A stretch of 7,146 nucleotides of DNA from DAORHV01 sp964513925 (GCA_964513925.1 CAZENR010000037.1:1-7146); one strand, 5' to 3'; positions 1-6,452 are shown, numbered from the stretch's first letter. Numbers and translations: made by a program. The notes: generated by a model from the sequence alone, not told the origin.

Positions 1-14
1 CGTCTCCCGCCATC

Positions 15-530
15 ATGCCGCATCCTGAGCTGCCTTCATCGGGTCCGGAGCGCATCGACGATGATGTGCGTTCGTTCAATGAACGCATTTCTAAACTAGC
101 GGCACACCCCATGTTCGCTGGCGATCACCTTGCGCGTGAAGAGACTGCGATCGTGTTAGACCAGCTGCACGACGACTTGGATACCAACAGCCAGGCGGTC
201 TACAGCGATATTCATAAATACCTGCCCGAGGTGTCCGAGCCGGTGCGTCTACATGATGGCGACATGGTATCCGGTTTGGAATACAACAACGGCTCGTTGG
301 CATTTCATGGCGAGCGATTCGGCGCATTGGACGGCAAGCACTTGCCTGTGCGTGTACGTGGACACGAGCGTCGCAGCGGCACGGTGGTGACAAGCGACGG
401 TCATGTGCAGCCCTACATTCTGGAAGGCAACAACGATGCCGAGCAGGAAGATGACTTCCCGCTGTTTCCCAGCGAAACCGAGCCGCCGCTTCCGCCGTTG
501 TACGCGGCCGGAGGACTGCCTGGGGCCTAA
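15..530 (+). CDS. Hypothetical acidic protein, unknown function (5' end uncertain)
   Basis: I do not recognise this 171-residue protein. It has no signal peptide or membrane segment and is rich in Asp, Glu and His. The first half (about residues 10-75) looks helical. Residues 78-140 look like beta strands rich in Gly and charged residues (RLHDGDMVSGLEYNNG, then GTVVTSDGHVQPYILEGNN). The tail is acidic and then proline-rich (AEQEDDFPLFPSETEPPLPP). The reading frame is open to the left edge of the window with no in-frame stop before the ATG, so the true start may lie outside and this could be the C-terminal part of a longer protein. The 14 visible bases before the ATG contain no SD. The antisense frame over it is interpreted as a shadow. 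Stop TAA at 528-530. Confidence 0.6.
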   Translation: MPHPELPSSGPERIDDDVRSFNERISKLAAHPMFAGDHLAREETAIVLDQLHDDLDTNSQAVYSDIHKYLPEVSEPVRLHDGDMVSGLEYNNGSLAFHGERFGALDGKHLPVRVRGHERRSGTVVTSDGHVQPYILEGNNDAEQEDDFPLFPSETEPPLPPLYAAGGLPGA

Positions 531-645
531 GAGGGCACATGTTCCGCAGGCATGTAGAACCCATTGCGACGCAGAAGAATGCGCTGTTTCGTTTGGTGTG
601 ACTGCACGATGCTAGCAACGCTGTGTCTGTCACCAAGCCATTGTC

Positions 646-651
646 TAGCAT
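646..651 (+). promoter_or_regulatory. -10-like element for the LamG gene (leaderless start)
   Basis: The hexamer TAGCAT ends 6 nt before the ATG at 658. Transcription starting 6-8 nt downstream would begin at or within the start codon. The TAG of this hexamer is also an in-frame stop, so no earlier start is possible. No convincing -35 is visible at 16-18 bp spacing. The call rests on agreement with the other starts in the window. Confidence 0.4.
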
Positions 652-657
652 ACGGGC

Positions 658-2061
658 ATGCGTTCGTATCTCATACTGTCGGCATGCGCACTCTTGATCG
701 TCGCCATTACTCCTCGTCACGCAGCGGCCTCATGCGTGCCAGGCGGATTCTTGCTGCATCTTCCACTGTTGGAAGGTGGAGGCACGCGAGCCGAAGACTC
801 GGTCGATCCACTTGTGTACGGCGCGCTCATGGGTGGCACGGGGTGGGCGTTTGGCCCGCCTGCGTTCAGGCAGGGGTATGCTCTTTCTTTCGATGGATCG
901 GATGACCGTGTCGTCGTTGAACGCGCCTTAGTTTCTCCTGGCGAATCGTTTTCGTTCAGTGCCTGGATACAAGCAGATGCGCGCTTTACCGGCGGGAGCA
1001 TTGCATCGCAACTCTCTATCATTACCCATAGGCCGCAAGGGTGGCATGTGTATCTGTATCCCGATGGATCTATCGCGCCTGTGCTGTATGGCGATGCGGG
1101 TGCTTTGGACCAGGTAGTGCCAACACAGGTGCTCGATGGAGCATGGCACCACATTGCAGTGGTATTTTTGCATGACGGCACTCGCGCGTCGTCATCGCTT
1201 TTTGTAGACGGCGTCTTTGCTGGAGCCACGCGCAATGTGATCGTGGGCAATACGCAGGCGCAGGCGCCAATCGTGCTCGGGGCATTGCCGGGTGGCACCG
1301 GCTTTCGCGGATTGCTTGCGGACATAGCCGTGTATGCACGTGCATTGCATGCACAGGAAATTGCACGACAGCATGGTCTTTGCAGTCAAACTAGAGCGTT
1401 ACTCAGCATCCCGACACAGTCGCAGATCGTACACCCCAAGCGTCCTGCACTCCCCTCCCCGAACGTAGTCGCAAGATCTAGCAGTCGGCTTGGTGGCGGC
1501 AGGCACGGGCACCGCAGCGATATGGTGTTGGCCTCGGTGCAGTTTGTTCTTGCGCAGCACTCTGGCACGACAGTGCAGCAAAAAAATGATCCGCGCCTGT
1601 GCGCACTGCGTCGCACGCTTGGGGTACGCCCCGAGCCAGATGTTGCAGCGTTGGTTGCGAAACGCATTTCGATGCAGCTGCATACTTCGCAAGAAGGAGT
1701 ACTTGCGGCGCTGCGTGACCCTATGCAATGCACACCACAACGCGCTGTCGATGTACCCGCGCCGCCAATCCCCTTTCCCATCGACAAAGAAGGTCTTCCT
1801 GTTTCGACCAGCGATACATGGAACCGCTGCGTTCGCTTTGGCTATGTGACACTTCCGATGATTCGGCAGAACGCAGATCTCACACCCGCGAATGCACGCG
1901 GAACACGCATGCGTCCGAAAACGTGCGGTGACTACGCCTTGGGCGACGATCGCTGGCGGCATCCGGATTTTCCTGCGCTAGAGTACTTCGAATTTCGAAG
2001 GCGACCGCATACCCTCCTGTTGCCGCAAGGGTATCGGCCTTGGATGCTTGATGATAACTAG
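658..2061 (+). CDS. Exported LamG/ConA-like domain protein with orphan C-terminal region
   Basis: 467 residues. Residues 1-24 look like a signal peptide: Arg2, hydrophobic LILSACALLIVAI, then an AAA|S signal peptidase I-type site. A weak AASC lipobox ending at Cys26 is an alternative. Residues about 30-240 match the Laminin_G_3/ConA-like lectin fold. Visible hallmarks are ALSFDGSDDRVVV (75-87), FSFSAWIQ (98-105), DGAWHHIAVVF (160-170), SLFVDGVFAGA (180-190) and a closing GFRGLLADIAVYARAL...QEI (215-235). Such domains generally bind carbohydrate or protein ligands at the cell surface. The exact ligand cannot be read from the sequence. Residues about 241-467 match nothing I recognise; they contain four Cys and several aromatic/Arg-rich segments. 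The start is fixed by an in-frame stop at 646-648. The gene converges on the M23 peptidase, with 17 bp between the stop codons. A structural or adhesion role at the envelope is inferred. Confidence 0.85.
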   Translation: MRSYLILSACALLIVAITPRHAAASCVPGGFLLHLPLLEGGGTRAEDSVDPLVYGALMGGTGWAFGPPAFRQGYALSFDGSDDRVVVERALVSPGESFSFSAWIQADARFTGGSIASQLSIITHRPQGWHVYLYPDGSIAPVLYGDAGALDQVVPTQVLDGAWHHIAVVFLHDGTRASSSLFVDGVFAGATRNVIVGNTQAQAPIVLGALPGGTGFRGLLADIAVYARALHAQEIARQHGLCSQTRALLSIPTQSQIVHPKRPALPSPNVVARSSSRLGGGRHGHRSDMVLASVQFVLAQHSGTTVQQKNDPRLCALRRTLGVRPEPDVAALVAKRISMQLHTSQEGVLAALRDPMQCTPQRAVDVPAPPIPFPIDKEGLPVSTSDTWNRCVRFGYVTLPMIRQNADLTPANARGTRMRPKTCGDYALGDDRWRHPDFPALEYFEFRRRPHTLLLPQGYRPWMLDDN

Positions 2062-2078
2062 GACCGTGCAGCTATTTT

Positions 2079-2960
2079 TTAGTCTCTTGCGATTTGCCGT
2101 CGGCTGTACCGATCTATGAAAGCCAGAGGATGCACAGGTTTTGCAGTCCAGAATGAATTTGCAGGCGCATTGCTATCGCCCCCACGACGTACTTCTAAGT
2201 GCAAATGCGGCAAGGTGGTCTTGCCAGACAGGCCGACTGTGCCGAGGGTTTGCCCAGGAAGAACATTCTGGCCTTGTTGTACGTTCAAGGTGTCTAAGTG
2301 AGCGTACACGGAAAAAAATTGTCCCTCGTTGTTCCTGTGTTCTACTACTACGTACGTTCCACGAACCGGGTCATGCTCTGCGGCATGCACTTTTCCGCCG
2401 GCAACCGCACCCACGGGCATACCGATTGGTAGTTTCAGATCAACTCCGGCGTGGTGTCCGCTGTATTCGTCTGCATCAAGATCATATGCAGCCATGTATC
2501 GAGTCGAGTAGTAGAGTTTTGTCGTCACAAGCGGGATATTTTCTCTGTCTATGCCCGTATCCTTCACTAAGCTTCGTAGAGGAGTCGTCAGCGTCTTTCT
2601 GTCGTATGCCGGAACAGCTACCCAATCATCAGGTTCAAACTCTGCGTAGGAGCGGTTCCACTCTGCATCGCTACGCATAGCGCCCCAGTTTGGTATGTGG
2701 TTGACCGGGTGCATCGCGAACTGAAACTCCGGAAAGCCTTTTTGTTGTTGCGAATTGTCTTCGGTAAGCGGCTGCTGCGACTGTGTGTTGGCTGCATGAT
2801 GAGCCGCAGGTTGTCCTGCAACATCCAGTGAGTTATCGGCATGCATTGCATTCACAAGTATGAGCATGCTTGCGAGTAAGCAGAGCCCAGCGGCAGCAAG
2901 CAGACGCTCTTGTCTTTGAAGACGAGCCCTGAAAGCGAGGGGAAGATCTGCAAAACTCAT
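2079..2960 (-). CDS. Membrane-anchored M23 (LytM/lysostaphin-type) metallopeptidase
   Basis: 293 residues. A short Arg-rich cytoplasmic N-terminus (11-19) precedes one hydrophobic helix (about 21-38, LAAAGLCLLASMLILVNAM), giving a type II anchor or uncleaved signal. A Gln/Ala/His-rich linker covers 40-75. Residues about 80-165 have no assigned domain. The M23 domain is at about 165-283, with all zinc and catalytic residues: HxxxD at His170/Asp174 in GHHAGVD, His221 in YAHLD, and HxH at 252-254 in PHLHLE. Typical family glycines (KLPIGMPVGAVAGGKV, GQTLGTVGLSGKT) are present. The family cuts peptide cross-links in peptidoglycan or glycine-rich bridges, so the intact site points to active cell-wall turnover outside the membrane rather than a degenerate scaffold. 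It is divergently transcribed from the glycosyltransferase-like gene with its own strong promoter, and converges on the LamG gene. Confidence 0.93.
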   Translation of the reverse strand: MSFADLPLAFRARLQRQERLLAAAGLCLLASMLILVNAMHADNSLDVAGQPAAHHAANTQSQQPLTEDNSQQQKGFPEFQFAMHPVNHIPNWGAMRSDAEWNRSYAEFEPDDWVAVPAYDRKTLTTPLRSLVKDTGIDRENIPLVTTKLYYSTRYMAAYDLDADEYSGHHAGVDLKLPIGMPVGAVAGGKVHAAEHDPVRGTYVVVEHRNNEGQFFSVYAHLDTLNVQQGQNVLPGQTLGTVGLSGKTTLPHLHLEVRRGGDSNAPANSFWTAKPVHPLAFIDRYSRRQIARD

Positions 2961-2979
2961 TTGAGTGTTTATTAAGTAT

Positions 2980-3008
2980 ATTATACATTAATAAGCTAAA
3001 TATGTAAA
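2980..3008 (-). promoter_or_regulatory. Sigma70-type promoter of the M23 peptidase gene
   Basis: On the minus strand, TTTACA (3008-3003) is followed after exactly 17 bp by a perfect TATAAT (2985-2980). Transcription would start near 2973, giving a leader of only about 13 nt with no SD before the ATG at 2960. The region is very AT-rich compared with the flanking genes. Confidence 0.75.
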
Positions 3009-3018
3009 TTTGCTAGAA

Positions 3019-3032
3019 GGCTTTCTAAAGCC
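3019..3032 (+). promoter_or_regulatory. Perfect inverted repeat between divergent promoters (candidate operator)
   Basis: GGCTTT-CT-AAAGCC is a perfect 6-bp inverted repeat with a 2-bp centre. It lies between the -35 of the leftward M23 promoter (ending at 3008) and the -35 of the rightward promoter (starting at 3047), 10 bp and 14 bp from them. This position suits a dimeric regulator controlling both genes. A 2-nt loop is too tight for a good RNA hairpin, and no T-run follows, so a terminator is unlikely. Confidence 0.4.
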
Positions 3033-3046
3033 AAAACACCAAAAGT

Positions 3047-3080
3047 TTGACTAAGTAAATCAAAGTTCCTTAAATATAAT
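3047..3080 (+). promoter_or_regulatory. Promoter of the glycosyltransferase-like gene (leaderless)
   Basis: TTGACT at 3047-3052 is followed after 17 bp by TTAAAT (3070-3075). A perfect TATAAT overlaps it at 3075-3080, 22 bp from that -35. Either -10 puts the transcription start at about 3081-3087, at the ATG (3085). The mRNA would have essentially no leader and no ribosome binding site. Confidence 0.65.
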
Positions 3081-3084
3081 ATGT

Positions 3085-4296
3085 ATGCCAAGGTTTCCAA
3101 GTTCACCGCAGCAGCGCCTGGCAGCAGATGTTCGAGAAGTGCGTGAGCTGCAAGATGCCATTGGCGACCGCCTGGAAGGATTCGATGAGCGCGTGCTCGT
3201 TGTGCTTGCCGCTGGAGCCAATGCCGACTCGCTCTACAAGCCTTCACTTCAACGCTTGCTCTGGCACTTGGGAGATACTTCGCGTCGGGCAAACATCGTG
3301 TTGGTGCAGACAGATGGTACGCAGTTCCCGCAGGATTTCCGCCCCGACGACACAGAGCGCATTGACCTTGAGGTTGCAGAAAAAACCGTACCCGGCCTGG
3401 CGATGCCGGTGTACAAGCAGGATGGCTCGCCCGATGAGCCATATTTACTGAGAGATTCCCAAACAGAACCACACACGCTCCATGTGTTGCATCAGCCTAA
3501 GTCCCCGTATACCGGAGGTAAGATCGGCGGCTTGCGCGATGCATTTGGCATGCTGCTTCGCAGTCTTACCGTTCGGGGTAGCGTGCCGTCACAGACGCTG
3601 TTCATGGACGCCGAGAGCGCGTTCTATCAATTTCCAGGCAGAGTGACCGCAGCACCAGAAACCGATTCTGACGGTGTGAATCCGCTGTTGGATCTTCTCG
3701 AGGGCTGCGGCGCACCGCACGTGATTGGTGCGCGTATGCGGCTATGTGCGTATCGCACGCTTGTCTCCGGTGAACGCGTGCCCGATTTCGATGCCCCGGT
3801 CTCCAACATGCATGCGGCAATCAACTGGGCGTATGGACTTCCGCGCCATCGCTACTTATCCGGCGGCGGAATCGCCGGCAGAACCAATACGCTCTTGGCA
3901 CTGGGGCAAACGGTATCCAAGTATCCAGGGTTACGCTCCGAGGATTTGGCGGAACTGGCCCTGGCGGAGAATGCAGATATTCCCTGGGGGTTGACCATGG
4001 ATCAGATGTTTACCAATCTGTGTCCTCCCGCCGTCGAACATAGCAAGGCCATGCAACAGTTGGCGCGCTGGAATCATGGTAAAACCGCGGTTCGTGAATT
4101 GTACGGTATCGATAACCCCGAAGGCTGCGGTTCGCTTGAGCGTGTGGCAGGTCGCTGCCTGGATGCATGGTACCTACTGCGCGACCCGCGACGGGCACTG
4201 CGCATTCTGCAAAACAGACGAGACATTCGTGCAGAGCGAGCGACGTACCCGGTGGAAGATCCGCTCTTTGGCTCGCCCGAGTGGACGACAAGCTAG
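3085..4296 (+). CDS. Putative GT-A-fold glycosyltransferase-like protein
   Basis: 403 residues, soluble, with no signal or membrane segment. The layout resembles GT2/GT-A nucleotide-sugar transferases: a first strand VLVVLAAGANADSLYKPSL (37-55), a second strand NIVLVQTDG (70-78), a GKIGGLRDAFGMLL block (145-158) like the GKxxALNxG region, then TLFMDAES (171-178) as a possible DxD metal-binding site read D-A-E. Further on, SGGGIAGRTNTL (259-270) and ADIPWGLTMDQMF (297-309) resemble the acceptor-side loop and the ED-like catalytic region. The donor, the acceptor and even the transferase activity are inferred from motif order only. A nucleotidyltransferase-like or non-catalytic GT-A protein is possible. 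An in-frame stop at 3052 and the overlapping promoter fix the start. It is followed after 22 bp by the DLH gene on the same strand, which may be partly co-transcribed. Confidence 0.72.
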   Translation: MPRFPSSPQQRLAADVREVRELQDAIGDRLEGFDERVLVVLAAGANADSLYKPSLQRLLWHLGDTSRRANIVLVQTDGTQFPQDFRPDDTERIDLEVAEKTVPGLAMPVYKQDGSPDEPYLLRDSQTEPHTLHVLHQPKSPYTGGKIGGLRDAFGMLLRSLTVRGSVPSQTLFMDAESAFYQFPGRVTAAPETDSDGVNPLLDLLEGCGAPHVIGARMRLCAYRTLVSGERVPDFDAPVSNMHAAINWAYGLPRHRYLSGGGIAGRTNTLLALGQTVSKYPGLRSEDLAELALAENADIPWGLTMDQMFTNLCPPAVEHSKAMQQLARWNHGKTAVRELYGIDNPEGCGSLERVAGRCLDAWYLLRDPRRALRILQNRRDIRAERATYPVEDPLFGSPEWTTS

Positions 4297-4305
4297 GCCA
4301 GGGTG

Positions 4306-4313
4306 TATACAGT
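4306..4313 (+). promoter_or_regulatory. -10-like element for the DLH lipoprotein gene
   Basis: The string TATACAGT holds two overlapping -10 candidates, TATACA (4306-4311) and TACAGT (4308-4313). They end 7 and 5 nt before the ATG at 4319, in the 22-bp gap after the preceding gene. A weak GTGGAC (4281-4286) could act as -35, with 19 bp to TATACA. No SD is present, so translation would depend on a leaderless transcript or on read-through from upstream. Confidence 0.4.
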
Positions 4314-4318
4314 CTTCC

Positions 4319-5098
4319 ATGCAACGCATCGTTCGTCTTACTGCAATTTCCGCTGTTCTTGCCTGCCTGGGTGCTTGCGGCCCATCTGCCACTTCCGTTC
4401 CACAAGGCCCGGAGGTTACCGGTGTCCGCGTTACGTACATGGCAAGCAAGCCGCAGGTGGTTGGGTATTTGTCACGCCCGCTGACGCCCGGAAAGCACCC
4501 CACGCTTATTCTCATTCACGAATGGTGGGGGTTAAACGATAACATCCGAGCGCTTGCAGATGACTACGCACGTCAGGGGTACACCGCACTCGCAGTGGAC
4601 TTGTACGCAGGGAAGACCGCTGCCACCGCAGACGAAGCCAGGGCACTTTCCAAGGCAGTGTACGACAACCCCAAGGAGGCACTGGAGAACCTGAAAGCCG
4701 CGGTGTCCTACATTTCCGGTTCGCCATCTGCCGATACGGAACGTTTGGCATCCGTTGGCTGGTGCTTTGGCGGCAGCTGGAGCTACCAAATGGCCAAAAA
4801 CGATATGGGCGTGAAGGCGGCAGTCATCTACTACGGTCTGTTCGATACCAAGGACGACCTGAAAAAGATGAAGGCGAGTGTACTCGGGCATTTTGGCGAT
4901 AAAGACGCCGTCATTCCGGTGGAGTCGGTGATGGAGTTCCAGAAGAAGTTGGAGGCGGTGTCGGATGCAAACGAGGTGTTTATGTATCCCAATGCCGGAC
5001 ACGCGTTTGCCAACAAAGACGGCGCCAACTACGACGCTGCCGCAACGCAGCAGTCCTGGGCGCGCACCTTGGACTTCCTTGCCAAGCAGCTGCAGTAA
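4319..5098 (+). CDS. Dienelactone hydrolase-family alpha/beta hydrolase, lipoprotein
   Basis: 259 residues from the ATG at 4319. A longer in-frame start at 4076 lies inside the preceding gene and is rejected, because only this start puts a signal sequence at the N-terminus. Residues 1-20 are a lipoprotein signal with lipobox LGAC (lipidated Cys20), followed by a short linker. The hydrolase domain spans about 32-259. It shows HEWWGLN (67-73, Glu68 as in the family), GWCFGG with nucleophile Cys149, HFGDKDAVIP with the acid Asp196, and NAGHAF with His228. The Cys-Asp-His triad is complete. Characterised members hydrolyse cyclic esters such as dienelactone, but many homologues act on unknown esters. 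Membrane attachment suggests an extracytoplasmic substrate. No aromatic-degradation genes surround it, so a chlorocatechol role is not supported. Its stop TAA abuts the stop of the convergent gene. Confidence 0.92.
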   Translation: MQRIVRLTAISAVLACLGACGPSATSVPQGPEVTGVRVTYMASKPQVVGYLSRPLTPGKHPTLILIHEWWGLNDNIRALADDYARQGYTALAVDLYAGKTAATADEARALSKAVYDNPKEALENLKAAVSYISGSPSADTERLASVGWCFGGSWSYQMAKNDMGVKAAVIYYGLFDTKDDLKKMKASVLGHFGDKDAVIPVESVMEFQKKLEAVSDANEVFMYPNAGHAFANKDGANYDAAATQQSWARTLDFLAKQLQ

Positions 5099-5872
5099 CT
5101 ACGCTGCCTTACGTTTCTTTGCCTGAGCATTCACCGTTTCTTGTAGCGAGAGCAAGTCGCCTGACTTTATGGCTTCGTCCAGCTCTTCTTCGCCAATCAG
5201 CTGCGCGGCTTCCTTGTACGTCTGCGCGTGCCGCAGGTACTCGGCGGTCTGCTTGTCATCCTGATTGTTCTCCTTGCTGACCTTTACCACCGCCTGGCCT
5301 TCTACAAGATCTGGGTGCACCCGAAACCGCCTTCCGTTTACCGTAAGCACTTCGCTGTTGAACACCTTGGCCTGTTCTTTGCGGTGCCACTCCTCGTGCT
5401 TGCAGACATGCTTTCCATACAGCAGATCGTCGTACTGCACATCGGGACTGAGTGCGACGTCGTCATCCAGCGTAATGCGGTCCCTGCCTGGCTCGTACAA
5501 TCCGGCTGCCTGCTTGGCCCGCAGATCCATGACGATATAGTTCTTATCGGTCATACCCATAATCACCCGCTGCCGACGGTACTCGTCTATTACGCTGCGC
5601 GTGGCACCGTCTATTCGGCTTTTGTCGCCGCGAAGGCGCTCTGTCACATCGTCTATTTGCTGCTCTGTATCCTTGGTGATTGCACGCATCTCGGTTTCCA
5701 CGTTTGCAGAAATCGCCCCGCGTTTTTGTCGTGCCAAAAACGATTGCTTCAGTACCCGGCGTACGGTGGTTTCAGGCGTACGGTCTATATCGCGAAATAC
5801 GTCTTTGCCTAAATCGGGTGCAAAGTCGCTTCCCTCAGGCGTTGTATCGTCTTGTCCCGGGACTGCTGGCAT
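5099..5872 (-). CDS. Putative cytoplasmic zincin-like metallopeptidase (HEEWH motif), unrecognised family
   Basis: 257 residues, with no signal or membrane segment. Residues 1-30 are acidic and probably disordered. Residues about 35-105 are helical and highly charged (TERLRGDKSRIDGATRSVIDEYRRQR), possibly coiled coil. The core about 108-200 contains LYEPGRDRITLDDDV (125-139) and then HVCKHEEWHRKEQ, with an HExxH zinc motif at His159-Glu160-His163. Glu191 in LVEGQA lies 27 residues after His163, where gluzincins place their third zinc ligand. The C-terminus (201-257) is helical and ends KKRKAA. Metal binding and proteolysis are inferred from this motif arrangement. I cannot name the family, substrate or partners. 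It abuts the DLH gene with no gap and lies 83 bp downstream of the Gly-rich gene on the same strand. Confidence 0.8.
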   Translation of the reverse strand: MPAVPGQDDTTPEGSDFAPDLGKDVFRDIDRTPETTVRRVLKQSFLARQKRGAISANVETEMRAITKDTEQQIDDVTERLRGDKSRIDGATRSVIDEYRRQRVIMGMTDKNYIVMDLRAKQAAGLYEPGRDRITLDDDVALSPDVQYDDLLYGKHVCKHEEWHRKEQAKVFNSEVLTVNGRRFRVHPDLVEGQAVVKVSKENNQDDKQTAEYLRHAQTYKEAAQLIGEEELDEAIKSGDLLSLQETVNAQAKKRKAA

Positions 5873-5880
5873 GTGTGCGT

Positions 5881-5900
5881 TTGAATGAAAGAATATTCAA
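5881..5900 (-). promoter_or_regulatory. Inverted repeat upstream of the HEEWH gene, overlapping a possible -10
   Basis: TTGAAT-N8-ATTCAA forms a perfect 6-bp inverted repeat, with a GAATATTC palindrome inside it (5891-5898). It lies 8-28 bp upstream of the ATG at 5872. On the minus strand the hexamer TATTCT (5895-5890) inside the repeat is a possible -10, giving a leader of about 10 nt. No good -35 is found (TTGCGA is 20 bp away), so an activator or operator site is possible. Confidence 0.3.
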
Positions 5901-5955
5901 CAGCATAACACAACATCGCAACTTTTGCTTCTCAACCTTGGCTTCTTTTGCCAAA

Positions 5956-6414
5956 CTATGCGCAGTTATTCGGCCTGCGGAAGAAGGCGCGCAGTACATC
6001 CTCAGCAAGATTCATCTTCTTGGAAAGATACGTGAGAGCATAGTCTTTTCCAGCCGAAGTAACAGTCGTCTTGTTCATGGCGCGCTTTACCGAACACAAG
6101 AATTCAATGTCGTGCGTGGTGAAGGTGTACGTAGACCCGCCCGGTTGAGGCAAGCCCGCGTAGTGATTTGCAAACATGATGTCGATCATAACCAAAATCA
6201 CCTGCGTATTATGACCACGATGAGAACCTCCACCTCCTCCCCCGCTGCTTCCGCCAGTCGATCCTCCTCCCCCGCTGCTTCCGCCACCTCCACCCCCACC
6301 CTCTGAAGCGTAGGCCATTTCAATGGAACTGGTTATATACTTCCCGGTGCTTGGGCCGAGAATGGCAACGAATGCAAGGACGGAAATAAGGATGATTGCG
6401 TTGAATTTTTTCAT
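5956..6414 (-). CDS. Small exported glycine-rich protein
   Basis: 152 residues. Lys2-Lys3 and a hydrophobic stretch IILISVLAFVAIL (7-19) form an export signal, with a candidate signal peptidase site AYA|S after residue 36. Residues 39-64 are almost pure Gly/Ser (GGSSGGGGSTGGSSGGGG). Residues 65-152 form a small folded-looking domain with a hydrophobic segment QVILVMIDIMF (71-81), a strand-like STYTFTTHDIEFLCSV (94-109) and helices YALTYLSKKM and AEDVLRAFF. It has two Cys (107 and 151), a possible disulfide if exported. I do not recognise the C-terminal domain. The Gly linker probably spaces it from the membrane or wall. A strong promoter lies just upstream. The next gene on this strand starts 83 bp downstream. 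Confidence 0.82.
   Translation of the reverse strand: MKKFNAIILISVLAFVAILGPSTGKYITSSIEMAYASEGGGGGGGSSGGGGSTGGSSGGGGGGSHRGHNTQVILVMIDIMFANHYAGLPQPGGSTYTFTTHDIEFLCSVKRAMNKTTVTSAGKDYALTYLSKKMNLAEDVLRAFFRRPNNCA
6233..6286 (-). repeat. 24-bp direct repeat (30-bp period) coding the Gly/Ser linker
   Basis: Two identical 24-bp copies lie at 6233-6256 and 6263-6286, separated by 6 bp. The period is 30 bp, or ten codons, and stays in frame. Each copy encodes GGSSGGGG-type residues of the exported protein's linker. Perfect identity points to recent duplication, and gain or loss of a copy would change linker length by ten residues. Confidence 0.8.
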
Positions 6415-6423
6415 AGTAAAGCA

Positions 6424-6452
6424 AAAGTACCTAGCTTTTCCTAATGAGTCAA
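6424..6452 (-). promoter_or_regulatory. Sigma70-type promoter of the Gly-rich protein gene (leaderless)
   Basis: On the minus strand, TTGACT (6452-6447) is followed after exactly 17 bp by TACTTT (6429-6424). Only 9 nt then separate the -10 from the ATG at 6414, so the transcript starts within about 3 nt of the start codon. There is no SD. Confidence 0.7.

Noticed and set aside
538..560. ACATG/CATGT inverted repeat after the first gene
   Set aside because: The arms are 5 bp with a 9-nt loop, with no T-run and no promoter nearby. This is expected by chance.
91..720. 209-codon open frame on the minus strand over the first gene
   Set aside because: Composition is Cys/Arg/His-rich without domains, and it overlaps two plus-strand genes. 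It behaves like the antisense shadow of a GC-rich coding frame.
2059..2085. T-run between the convergent LamG and M23 genes as an intrinsic terminator
   Set aside because: Six T follow the plus-strand stop, but no GC-rich stem precedes them on either strand.
4076..4318. N-terminal extension of the DLH gene to an upstream ATG
   Set aside because: It overlaps the end of the glycosyltransferase-like gene and would bury the lipoprotein signal 81 residues into the protein.
5228..5812. 194-codon plus-strand frame with a hydrophobic, membrane-like N-terminus
   Set aside because: It is fully antisense to the HEEWH gene, whose frame has a coherent charged protein and a metal-binding motif. The hydrophobic look arises from reading charged codons in reverse.
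5938..5954. TTGGC/GCCAA hairpin after the Gly-rich gene as a terminator
   Set aside because: The stem is only 5 bp with a 7-nt loop and no T-tract follows on either strand. It could at most slow or stabilise the transcript.
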